From NCBI RefSeq assembly GCF_963966145.1, contig NC_091046.1:1736001-1800000 (forward strand): 64,000 bases of DNA, written 5' to 3'. Each line of letters starts with the position of its first letter. Positions within the stretch are counted from its first letter, which is position 1. Of the stretch, positions 36,212 to 46,020 are shown in pieces. Source of the stretch: Tenebrio molitor. Taxonomy: Eukaryota > Arthropoda > Insecta > Coleoptera > Tenebrionidae. The position numbers were made by a program, and so were the translations under genes. Below the pieces are notes generated by a model. That model made no database searches, was not told where the DNA came from, and saw only the letters and a list, made by a program, of their open reading frames with translations.

Positions 36212-37448
36212 CAAAGGCCCCAAAAAATTAATAAACCGAAAATGTTGCTAAAAGAATGTGGAAATGGGCTGCAAAGTTATCCTAATTGGTCGGTACTGTC
36301 TTACGTTCCCGGAGATCAACAATTCGAGCAAAGCGCCCCAACGACCAAATATTTATGTAAAATGATTTTTAAAAATATGATATTTTTTAATATTACTGCC
36401 AACGAGAAACTCGTTCAAAACTTGTACGTGTGGAATAAAATGATTTATATCTATAGTCCATTTTTTTTTTAAATCAATTGTCAATGACAAAATTCCCCCA
36501 AAGACCAGGCTGTACCACCCTAAAACCTTTTGTTTCGGGGCACCTCTATCGTAAAATCTCCCTAGATCAGGTTTGAGGTTATATCAGTAATTTTCAAATG
36601 TCAGAAAAGTTTCAGGTGAAACCAAATTTTATACCAAAAGACAAGAAATAAAGACGATAATCACACTAAAAAGTGCAACTTAACATATACAGGAAAATGG
36701 GAATTGATTTAATGGGTTATATAAGCAGTTTACCTATTCATTTTCAGAATCTAACACCCAATCGTCTTCCGAATATGATTCTGCCGGAGAGGAATGTCCT
36801 CAATTGGTAGATTTCCCATCCATTTTTTCCAATCCTCTCTAATCAGTTCCTCGCAGTGACGAACCCATATATTAAAAGAAAATACCTCGAATATGATGTG
36901 TGCATCTTTACAGCAATTTAGCATGGTCGGTTTTTCTGTCTGCATTTCTTCACGTAATCTAATCATAGCCAATTTTTTTCGTTGTGTTAGATCCTCGTTT
37001 TCGGAAACTCATTTAACTTTGTATTTTTATTTAAATGTAATTGCGCCTTCAATAGCGCAAGCGCCTTTACATCAAAATGACTGACATACAGTTGACATTT
37101 TACGTTGCCAATCTAATAACTATCAAATAACCAGTGGCTTATACCAACATGACAACACTTTCACAATTGATTTTAAAAAATTTGGAGTATAGTTATTTTT
37201 TTTTTACCTACCTTTGCATTACCCTTGTAAAAATATGAAATGCCGCTCTACAAAAAAAAGAAAGTCTAACCTCAAAATATATATCCAAATTCCAAATGTG
37301 ATTTATTGCGAAGGGATGATATGAATGTAAAGTTAAGATTGAAATTAAAAAGGAGCTAACAAAAGCAAGTCACAGCTAGTGTTGAAAGTGGCCACCAACG
37401 TTTGTTAATTCAATTTAGTAAATTGTAACAATTGTCAATTCGATTATT
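36212..37448. other. Spacer between cGLR copies 3 and 4
   Basis: Starts with the AATAAA used by copy 3 (near 36232). A fragment near 36330-36370 reads TTKYLCKMI and resembles the end of cGLR exon 4 (KYLCKTI), so a scrap of a further duplication may be present. A minus-strand frame at 36972-36751 (CEELIREDWKKWMGNLPIED) is unidentified and may be transposon-derived. Confidence 0.35.
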
Positions 37449-37456
37449 GACAGAAC

Positions 37457-37843
37457 CACGACCTGCTGTATTATAACCGGCCTGTTCAAAAGTGTAATTT
37501 GAGTGATCCCCGCAGAGCGCTAGTGTACGGGCGCTTTTTGGGGATATTATTCATCTTAAGTTTTTGTCACCGAGAGTTTTTCTCGTTCAAATGACATTCG
37601 AATTTAAAATCAAAAACACAAAAATACAATTGTATTCAGTATTGTTTTAGAAAGAAAACATGAACTTACTGTGCTCAATCTTAACTCTAAAATCATGTCT
37701 AAACCTATTTTTCCGCATTTTTATTCTTCAGAAGCGCCCGTACTGTGGCGCCCTCATCGGCGAAAATTGGCTCTTTCTCGGAAACATTTTCGCAATGCTT
37801 TTTTAATGAAATGAACAGGCCGGTTATTATACAGCAAGTCGTG
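37457..37843. mobile_element. hAT-type MITE, 387 bp, with 8-bp target duplication
   Basis: Inverted ends begin CACGACCTGCTGTATTATAA and, read from the other side, CACGACTTGCTGTATAATAA, continuing into CCGGCCTGTTCA for more than 30 bp in total. The 8-bp direct repeat GACAGAAC occurs immediately outside both ends (37449-37456 and 37844-37851). Eight-bp duplications and CA-TG type ends are characteristic of hAT elements. No coding capacity. It sits 1.0 kb upstream of cGLR copy 4. Confidence 0.85.
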
Positions 37844-37851
37844 GACAGAAC

Positions 37852-38856
37852 TAATAGTTCGGACTTCGAAAGAAAAAGTAGAGCGGTACAGGAAAATTTA
37901 CATGTGCAAAAATTCCAAAGGTAACTAGATGTAAATCATTTTATTCCACACTGTACTTGTAAGTACCGCAGCTTAATAAATTTTAGTATCTTATGTAATT
38001 AATTCTTGCCACGACTGTATATGTACATTTATGTACGTACGTATATAAAAAAAATCTTCACAGTTTTTGCTTGAAAGTAATTCTTTTTTCGGAATTTGGT
38101 CGGTGATTCACTCTCACAATTAGGGGAGGGTGGGGTGATGACGCTCGTTGTTTACTATTTCTCTGAGTTGAATCATACCGCCCGTGAATTTAACCACACG
38201 GTCATACAAAACATATCTAAGATAAGATGTTGCCAATAACGAAGCTTAACAATTACTCAGGGATGCCAACACTGCCAACTCATTAAATTTGGTTCAATTA
38301 TTTATGGTCATTTGAAGTTAAATATTTGAACACTTCTTTGATTTGTTTCTTGTCAGTGCAACGAAACTCCAAACTCACGAGTTGGACGGGCTGCATACTG
38401 TTGCAAGCGCTTCCCACCAAATTCTCACACGTTGGGGTTGGCGACTGGTAAAAATATTTCTACAGTGAGTAAAGAACTTGTGAAATACCGGTTTATGTGG
38501 TGGTAGTCAAGTGACGTGTGATGTACCCAACTACCCACGCGTTGCAATTTTTGACAAAAGATTTGTTCGAAAGAAGTGTTAAAGGTGTTAAAGAGTCAGA
38601 TACAAGCGGCTGATTGGCATATAAATAGATCGCGGAGTGTGCATTAATCGGTTTAACCTCAAAGTTTATTATCTCATATTAACTGTTTTATAAGAGGACG
38701 TGAATGGTGATTGTCAATAATCATTAATTATGTATTACTAAAGTTATTTAGTTTTAAGCGAATCGTTGACAAAATAAAGTTTTCGAAGTTGTTTCAATTG
38801 TCAAGTGGTCTCAGAGTTGTTATTTGTTGCCTGTTCATAAAGCAAAACTCTCCAAC
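37852..38856. other. Upstream region of cGLR copy 4
   Basis: About 1 kb without recognisable coding sequence. It should contain the promoter of copy 4. Its sequence is not obviously related to the upstream DNA of copies 1 and 3. Confidence 0.4.
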
Positions 38857-40290
38857 ATGGAGAAAGTACTGCAAGAAATCAATAAAAAGTTTATATCACT
38901 ACCGGAGCAGGAGATTCGCAGGAACAACCAAATTCTAGATTCGGTAAGTCCCACGTTATAAATGTTGAAGTACCTAAAGATTCCAATGGAGACTCGTTGT
39001 TCGTTGATACATAAGTGGTGTATTTTTAATTTTTTAATCAGGTGGTGACCACTTTCGTGGACAAAATGAAGCAGAAAGACGCCCTATTCAAGGCCACATA
39101 CCGGCGCGTCTTCTACGGCGGCAGCTACTACGACGGCCTCCGCGTCGGCAAACCCGAAGAATTCGACCTCGACTTGTTACTGGACATCCCCAAGTTCTCC
39201 GAACCGACCCTCATCCCCAGCAACATCCCCGGCTTCGTCCATCTGCAAGTGAAGAACTTCGACGGCTTCATGAAGCGACCCGAGGCCCAACCGGCCTACG
39301 CGAGCTTCGGCAAGCTCTTCAGCGGCAATTTCTTAAGCACCCAGAAGGCGCTGGCCTGGATGGAAGGCGTGGTCCAGAAGAGCTTGAACGACTTTCCCAA
39401 GCAGGGCACCGCGCACGTCGTCAAAAACGCGACGGGGACGTTTCTGGTTTCTTTCAGCAAAGCGGGGCCGGCGTTGACGCTGCACGTGTCGGGGGCGGGA
39501 GTCAAGATGGACGTGGATTTGGTCACGTGCTTTGTCTTCAGGGGCGACAAGTGGCCCGTCAACGGGTTTCGCAGCAACCCTTTTCCGTCGACCAAGGTTT
39601 GGGGGTGACTTGTGGGTGTAGATTAATGGCAATTTGCGTTTTCAGCCGGAGTTTTTCATAGTGCCGAAGAAGCCCAAAGCGCCAGATAATCAACCCATCG
39701 AGCGCTACTGGCGCTTGTCCTTCCAAGAGCAAGAGCGACTGCTGATGGACAACAAAAGGACGCTGAAGCCCACGATCAAGCTGCTCAAAGTATTGTAGGC
39801 AAATCTGCACGCATCGAGATTTTTGTTGTTTGATTTTTAGAAAATGAGGGACAATATGGGACAAAAGTGCATCGCCAGCTACTACATCAAGACCGTTCTG
39901 CTCCACATAGTCGACCACAAAGACTTGAGTTTCTGGACGAATCCCCTGAGTCAGGTTTTCATGACCGTGTTGAAAGAATACCGCGAGTTCATCAAAGACC
40001 AGAAAATTCTATACTACTGGAACAAGAAGAACAACTTGATCGGTAAAGTAGGGAGCGACACTTTGGCTAATGTCAGCAACAGAATAGGAGTTGTCATTAA
40101 AGATATCGAGAATAATCCGGACAAGCCGGAAACTGTGGCCAAATATTTGTGTAAGATTTGGGATCAGATCGATGTGAAATGTGTTCAACTTGAGTTTTCA
40201 GTGAGTCGAGACGAGTTCAGAATTCTTGCAGGTGGAGTCGTGACGGAGGCGTCGACGCAATCAAGTAACCAGTCCTGCGTTGTCGCGTGA
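38857..40290 (+). CDS. cGAS-like receptor, copy 4 (intact, divergent)
   Basis: Exons 38857-38943, 39042-39596, 39646-39789, 39841-40150 and 40202-40290 give 394 residues. GGSYYDGL spans residues 55-62. The metal-binding pair is E69-F-D71 in PEEFDLDLLL, the E-x-D form used by cGAS, and the distal acid is D188 in KMDVDLV. C-lobe motifs RYWRLSFQEQER, IASYYIKTVLL and YYWNKKNNLIG are conserved. Exon structure differs from copies 1-3: no intron interrupts GTFLVSFSK, and an extra 49-nt intron lies before PEFFIVPKK. The final intron is a multiple of three without in-frame stops, so both spliced and retained forms end in CVVA, a CaaX box. GC content is clearly higher than in the other copies, suggesting an older, separately evolving paralogue. 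Confidence 0.92.
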
Positions 40291-40659
40291 TGAATTTTGT
40301 ACAAATAAGCTTCAAATGGTGTCAACGTGTGGACTGGGCTTGCATGGTTAAGACAATGTGAAGGAAAAAACGTTTTAAAATAAGAATGTCGACATTTATT
40401 TTATTTTTGTATTAATCATAACCGGCTGCCGGTAAAGTAAATTGTAATTATTAAAGAATTAAATCATAAATCACTGGTTCAACAACCAGAAAATAAATGG
40501 AAACCAAAATAATTCCCCCAAATAGATCTTTTGCAAACTGTTTTGCCTTTTTGAAAAAGGTTCTCACCCTACGCTTCATCCTCCTGATTTCATACTTTGT
40601 CCTCATCCAGCAGTGGATAATAATCTCGATAACTTTGACACACTGATGAAACAACGGGA
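40291..40659. other. 3' flank of cGLR copy 4
   Basis: AT-rich. The phrase GTGGATAATAATCT-GATAA near 40612 recurs at about 57990, so part of this stretch is repeat-derived. No gene recognised. Confidence 0.35.
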
Positions 40660-42205
40660 CACGCCTATCTTCAAATAATTTCAACCTAGAGATGCTTGCA
40701 CTTCCATTTTTTTTTCAAATTACGTTCACATTAATTCCTATAGATGTTTTAAATCCAAAAAGAAAAAAATCTGTTGGGCCGTTTTTGAAAGATTAAAGGT
40801 CTTTGATTTTTAACAATGTAATAACTAATCTCTTGATGGTAAATACTGATTCGTAAGATTTATGGTCCTGTTTTTCAGTCGTTCATTCCTTCTAGTAGTT
40901 TATAAACAATTATTGTTACAATACTGGTAGCAATGGCTGTTACTTTCTGATTAACGTTAATCATCTGCACTGCTAAAATATGTACCTACACAAAACACTG
41001 ATCCTTTCAAACTATGCATTAAATTTAATTAATCAATCAGATACGTAGTAAATACGAAGTCTGTTGTACTCGCAAACTGCTTGCAGTAGCCTTGAAGAGT
41101 AGTTGGAATGGTCCTCTACTCACTTTGTATTTTTTCCACACAGAATTAAAGTCAAAATGCACAGATTCCATTGCATGTTCACTGAAAAACATCAAACCTT
41201 GCTGCGTTTTGTTGAAAAACACCACAATATTAAAAAAAACAGCATGAAGTTTGGAAGTTACACTAATTTTCAAAGATAGATAACTCTCTTTGAATTAATC
41301 TATGTATATAATATCCGAAATTGAGATCCAGGTCTTGACCAAAGGATGATTGAACAACTGCTCTGAAATCTTGGAAATCTTTGACAAACTTTAAACATCC
41401 CAGACTGGAATTTCTACGTAAAACTTCAACAAGAGTTTTACTAGCGTTCCCTTTGAAACCTGTACCACCATGGGTTACTTCGCGCTGAACATTACAAGAT
41501 TTTACCCCTGTTAGTGCTTCTTTTTCAAAATTAGCCATAATATGTATGAAGAGTGTACCTATTTACAACACCTAACATTAAATGCAGTTCAGGTGGAGTA
41601 ATTATCCAGAAAAGGCTTACGAACAGTGCTTCTAGCAAACGGTGGATGGATACAATTTTTAAAGCACTTGGATTAGCTTTTCACGGCCTCTGCTTGCAAC
41701 CATTTCGTAAAATTTTCCTCACAATTACTAATGGTTCTCAAAGCACCCCATTTGTCAAGTTTATCCTTCATTGCATAACACCATGTGCAAGGAAAAAGGC
41801 TGCTGTGCCACATGATACCTGTTAAAATATTTAAAATTTTTAAATGGGTTGTGATTGTTCCATGAAAATCGTTAACGTTTATTACCGTGGTGCGTGGTCT
41901 TTTGGCATTTTATGTAATAGAAATCAAACATAGAATCAATCACAATTAATATTTTGGACTTAAAAGTAAATTGACAGAACTGGTACTTCTAAAAAAATAA
42001 TTTGACAGGACCTTAAATTCAAAGCTTACTAAATATACATAACTTGAAATATAAATTTGCAATAATAATTCATTTTACAAAAACGGCTCTACCGATTTTT
42101 TTCTTTTTGAGTCTAAAATATTTGTGGGAATTCAAGTGAATATATTTTGCAGAAAAACTGGAAGTGCAGGCATCTCTAGGTTGAAATTATTTGAAGATAG
42201 GCGTG
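40660..42205 (-). mobile_element. Transposon relic bounded by about 48-bp inverted repeats
   Basis: CACGCCTATCTTCAAATAAT at the left and its complement at the right (42156-42205) extend inward through CCTAGAGATGC-TGCACTTCCA. The 1.5 kb between them holds a decayed minus-strand frame. Target duplications were not resolved. Confidence 0.7.
41037..41830 (-). pseudogene. Decayed transposon protein, minus strand
   Basis: Reading the minus strand from 41830 down gives CTWCYAMKDKLDKWGALRTI, then FTKWLQAEA and NCIHPP after shifts. Next come ANFEKEALTGVKSCNVQREV and LGCLKFVKDFQDF-AVVQSS, then ESVHFDFNSVWKKYKVS. These phrases follow the order of a large uncharacterised protein found in transposons of insects and other animals (CxxC zinc knuckle with RT and NC-HPP blocks). 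Several frameshifts and a stop separate the pieces, so no intact protein is made. The superfamily is not assigned. Confidence 0.55.
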
Positions 42206-43089
42206 GGGAGAGTTTGTCGGTGAAAGACCAGTGCGATAATTAAAATGTAAAATAAAGGCCCACAGTGGCAACAATGCGATTATTAAAATGACGTAATGGC
42301 CTCTAGAAAAATTGGAGGCAATAAAATTCCACAAAGAAACCCTCATTTTTCTGCAAAAGAATCTCAACAAAATATTAATATTCCAAGAAAAGGTCTTACC
42401 TTTTGGCGTGACGAACGACAGAGCCTCTTAAAGCATACAAAATCTTGTAACCTGCAGCAGCTGCAACGACTGCAACTGGAAACTGGAACAAAGAAGCATA
42501 AAGAAAAGAACCTTCTTTATCTATGGAAAGAAAAAAGACAAAGATCACCTACAAAGGTTTCGTTTCGATGTAACGTGCGCACCAGTGCTGCCAACAACGG
42601 AAATTGTTATTCCCCGAAACTAAAGATGAAATTATACCTGTTTTTTCATGGTTTTTTTCCGATCCTTGGTAACAAAATGAAGAGATACCTATTGAATAGT
42701 TAAAACATTTTTTTTTATGAAACAAACAAGGTTTCCATGTAACATGCTGGACGGTAAACCGAAATTTAAAAATAGAATTGTTATCATAATTTAAAGTCCA
42801 TTCATTTTGTATCGAACTTTTCAAGGGCAAATAATTTAATTTTTTGGCTCCGTAATTATGTTTATTTTTTAGTAACCCGATATTGTTTCTTTCCATCATA
42901 GATAGAGATTGTGAAAAACAACTCATATCTCCCTTGGGATTTGTCAAATTTTTTCACCCTGCACATTGTTGGCAACAAACTCATGAGAAGGAAACTATAG
43001 CAACCACATATTCACGAAATCTTCCCTGCTAAATATTTTTAATAAAATTTTAACTTTTAAGTAGAGAGACTAAAAAATAAAATATTGTA
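42206..43089. other. Gene-free AT-rich stretch
   Basis: No coding sequence, structured repeat or known element was recognised here. A modest plus-strand open frame at 42296-42703 has no family resemblance. Confidence 0.35.
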
Positions 43090-43210
43090 TGCACCACGGG
43101 AGATATTCATGTTTTTCCCCTTGGTTGACTTATAATTCCTCGGGCCAAAGGCCCTCGGATTATAACCACGTCAACCTTAGGAAAGAATCATGTTCATATC
43201 TCCCTTAATG
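43090..43210. repeat. Foldback repeat with GGGCCAAAGGCCC core
   Basis: GGGAGATATTCATG on the left pairs with CATGTTCATATCTCCC on the right; TTGACTTATAATTCCTCGGG pairs with CCCTCGGATTATAACCACGTCAA. The core is CTCGGGCCAAAGGCCCTCGG. It belongs to the same loose class of small palindromes seen at 33690, 29550 and 55195. Confidence 0.7.
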
Positions 43211-43325
43211 CATAAATATCTATTTGTAAATAGTGACATTCAGCTACTATCCGTTTACTCCCGCACTGTCAGTGTCAAATTTTTGACTTTTTTTTGGAGT
43301 GTACCTACCATGATAGACGTAACAG

Positions 43326-43431
43326 CGATAACGACAAAAATGGTAGGTTATGCGAATAAAAATTAAAGGTAAAAAGAAATTAAACTTGAAATGCAGAACA
43401 ATTATCTAAAAATTAACTAAAGAAAATTATT
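43326..43431. repeat. Internal fragment of the 51821-52260 MITE
   Basis: ACGACAAAAATGGTAGGTTA, AAAAAGAAAT and ATCTAAAAATTAACTAAA match, in the same order, the middle of the MITE at 51821-52260. The ends are missing. Confidence 0.6.
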
Positions 43432-43619
43432 ATTACTGGTAAAGTACCGGTAATATTACGGTAATATATGGTAAGTTTCAACCGTGGAGGGAGAAAAGAG
43501 TCTTTTCTCCCTCCACGGTTTCAACCCTTTCGGTAATTTTGGTTTTATTACCGGTAACATTACGGTAATTTACGATAAGTTTCACCACTTTCGTAAATTT
43601 TTAAAGTGGCGCTCTCTAG

Positions 43620-43965
43620 CTTCAAACAAATCTGATCCTGTATGATTGAGAGTGAAGAGATGACTGATGATCTAAATTCTGAAATCGTTCCGAATCGTTA
43701 CAATTTCCAATTCCAACATTCTCGCATCATGCGTAATAAATCGGAAATCAGAAATTTTTTGCCGAAACAAAGCGCCAACTTTTCGTCTTTTCTAGATGAT
43801 AGCTACGCTTCTACTGCACATTTGGAAAATATTGCGGTATATATACAGGGGGTCCCAATATTATAAAAACACTAAAGTTATGTTTTTTTAAATGGAACCT
43901 ACCCAGTTTGATTTCATTTTTGGATTCTATGCTAAATTATGAATCTAATCTATAGAGGCAGGCAG
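43620..43965. repeat. Ends of two repeat families, joined at a TATACAGGG boundary
   Basis: The left part (TCTAGATGATAGCTACGCTTCTACTGCA to about 43860) recurs inverted at 54120-54180. The right part, from about 43858, is the same as both ends of the foldback at 52384-53443 (CTACCCAGTTTGAT, ATTCTATGCTAAATTAT). TATATACAGGGGGTCCC at the junction resembles transposon ends of the CAGGGTGTCCC type. Confidence 0.55.
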
Positions 43966-44039
43966 TACAAATTTTTGATTTACAATCAAATATGCTACAA
44001 ATTAAAAAAATCTGTGTACTTTTCATGTAAAATAATATA

Positions 44040-44640
44040 CTGTTACGATTTAAATCGCCGCGCGGTTATAAATCTTCGCGATTTTTCTAGAACCCATCAC
44101 GAGTAAAAACGTACACGGCTTCCGCCGAAGAAACCGCGCATAGAGGGGGTGAAGGTTATAAATCCTTGGAACCAGAGACGGAAGAGGAAGTTCACAGTTC
44201 ACGGCTATTCGTGGTGTTGTTAGTGCCTGGGGAGAGTCAAGGGGACAGTGATTCAGTGACGAGACGACGTAGTGGAGTTCCAGAGGGCCGTTGGAGACGA
44301 TTCGTTTAAATACCACCGCCCAAATCGCCAAGCGGATCAAGGACTTCACTACGGAAGGTTCCAGACCGAACGTTTTTGCGGATCAAGATCTCGTCGAGTC
44401 CTGCCAGTCCAGGTCGTCCCCGGACTCACCGGAAGGTCCCGAATCTACCCATCAGCAAGTCCGGAGCATTGGTGACACCCCATTTATTTCCAGGCCGTGG
44501 CTTCCACAATCACTCATTTTACGGATAGATTAACTTTCCACGTTATCTATCACCTCTCATTTTTTATTCCATTCTTTTCATTTCATTTTCATTGACAAAC
44601 TCAATTATTATTTATTTCGTCACTGTCTCATTGACAGTTG
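44040..44640. other. GC-rich island in repeat-rich DNA, unclassified
   Basis: From TGTTACGATTTAAATCGCC at 44040 to about 44530 the sequence is strikingly GC-richer than its surroundings, yet has no frame that resembles a protein. The TG start raises the possibility of a retroelement terminal repeat or 5' leader. No matching second copy was found in the window, so this is unproven. Confidence 0.25.
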
Positions 44641-44689
44641 TATAAATCCATTTATTGCTTTCAACTGTCATAAATTCTCATTTTTCTCC

Positions 44690-45000
44690 GTTGTAAACTG
44701 CCTGCTAATTGCTCTAAAGCAAAAAATAGCAGATAACCTACCGTTGCCCTAGACAACACATTCAAAGTGACATTTCTCAAAAATTTGTCAAAACTGTCAA
44801 AATCAAATGCGAAATTATTTTTAATAGATTTGGAAGCTTTGGGGCGTCGTTTCAAACAATAAAAGTTTGTATGCAACTCGTTTCTGTGCAAATTGGGCTT
44901 TTCTAATGGCCCTCGAGGCCTTAAAATCCTCGCTACGCTTGTATTTCAATCTGGCCTCTCGGGCAATTAGAAAAACCCAATTTACATAGAACCTCGTTGC
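44690..45000. repeat. Foldback repeat family C, copy 2
   Basis: Reverse-complement counterpart of 15573-15870: TAACCTACCGTTGCCCTAGACAACACATTC, then TTGGAAGCTT and AATTGGGCTTTTCTAAT around a palindromic core with GCTACGCTTG. The match runs across the palindrome and its AT-rich flank. Confidence 0.7.
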
Positions 45001-45004
45001 ATAA

Positions 45005-46020
45005 TTAACTATTGTTTGAAACAATTTTAAATTTTTCGTAAAGGGTAAAACTTTTTATACACCGCTTCATCGTATCAGCTGGGAGTGACCTCGTCAGCAT
45101 CGTGCTATCGGCGAGCACCACTATTTCTTGCGACGGTTCTTCATCGGGCTGATAAAGTTCATCGACTCCAGTTGTCGACCGGCAGTAAATCCGGAACTCG
45201 CTGAAAGGAAAGGGGAAGAGTTCGACGTCCCAACCCTCAACGGAGGGCGGTGTAATCATTTTAGCGTCCGAAAAAGGGTCGTCGTTCCACCCCTTTGTAT
45301 TTTCGCGATTTGCTGTCAACGGTGTTCACGTCGAACCGGAAGCACGTGAGATAATTAGTCACCCTGAATTTTGGTCCGGGATAGAGCAGAAATAATTAGA
45401 CAGCATTGTGGAGTTTTATTTTTGCAGATTGTGTCATTTTTTAGTTGTACTCGACAAGAATTGTTTTTATCTAGGTTACATTTCTTTTCATCGTCATCTT
45501 ATCTTGTTTTCATTTTCACGTAACAGTTTATGAATAAAACCCTTTTTTCACGAATTATTGTGTATCATTTCCCGTACTCCGGGCAGTTCTCACCATTTTT
45601 TTTCAGCCTCAGTCGACGATACTCGTGGTTCGCATTGTAGACCGAGTCGAAGCCCACGACCTGTTCGTTATATATCCCTGAACATTCCGGATTGTAACCG
45701 GTAACAGGTTTGCCCAGTTTCGGATGTGTAATTATAACGTAACAATAGGTACCTATCGTTTTCTTTTCATTCGACAATATTTTATACTCACCAATACGGA
45801 CGGTACGACTCCTCAAAATGATCTATACATATAACAGAAATTCGTCTGATTTCTTGAACTGCCAATCACATACATTTTTTTGTCGTGATTGTATATAGGT
45901 AGTCCATTTTTCTTTAATTGTTTTACCAGAATTTCCCATTAGGTTGTCTTCTTCGAACATTGTTAAAAACTGTCTAATACTTAGTTTTTGCATAGCTTTC
46001 AAATACTGCAAGTTTTTTGG
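45005..46020 (-). other. Unidentified minus-strand open frames, possible gene relic
   Basis: Three frames lie in tandem on the minus strand. The piece 46011-45823 starts after a CTTTTAG acceptor-like site and contains QFLTMFEEDNLMGNSGKTIK. The piece 45816-45565 contains PVTGYNPECSGIYNEQVVGF. The piece 45319-45005, GC-richer, contains VEGWDVELFPFPFSEFRIYC and ADTMKRCIKSFTLYEKFKIV. I recognise none of them. A good donor (GTGAGT at 45791) supports splicing out of the middle piece, but I could not build one continuous model. They may be parts of a gene or of a transposon. Confidence 0.3.

Noticed and set aside
39296..39632. Minus-strand frames of 99 codons
   Set aside because: Antisense to the GC-rich exon 2 of cGLR copy 4.
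44040..44530. LTR of a retrovirus-like element
   Set aside because: Only the TG start and unusual composition suggest it; no second copy, primer-binding site or polyprotein was found.
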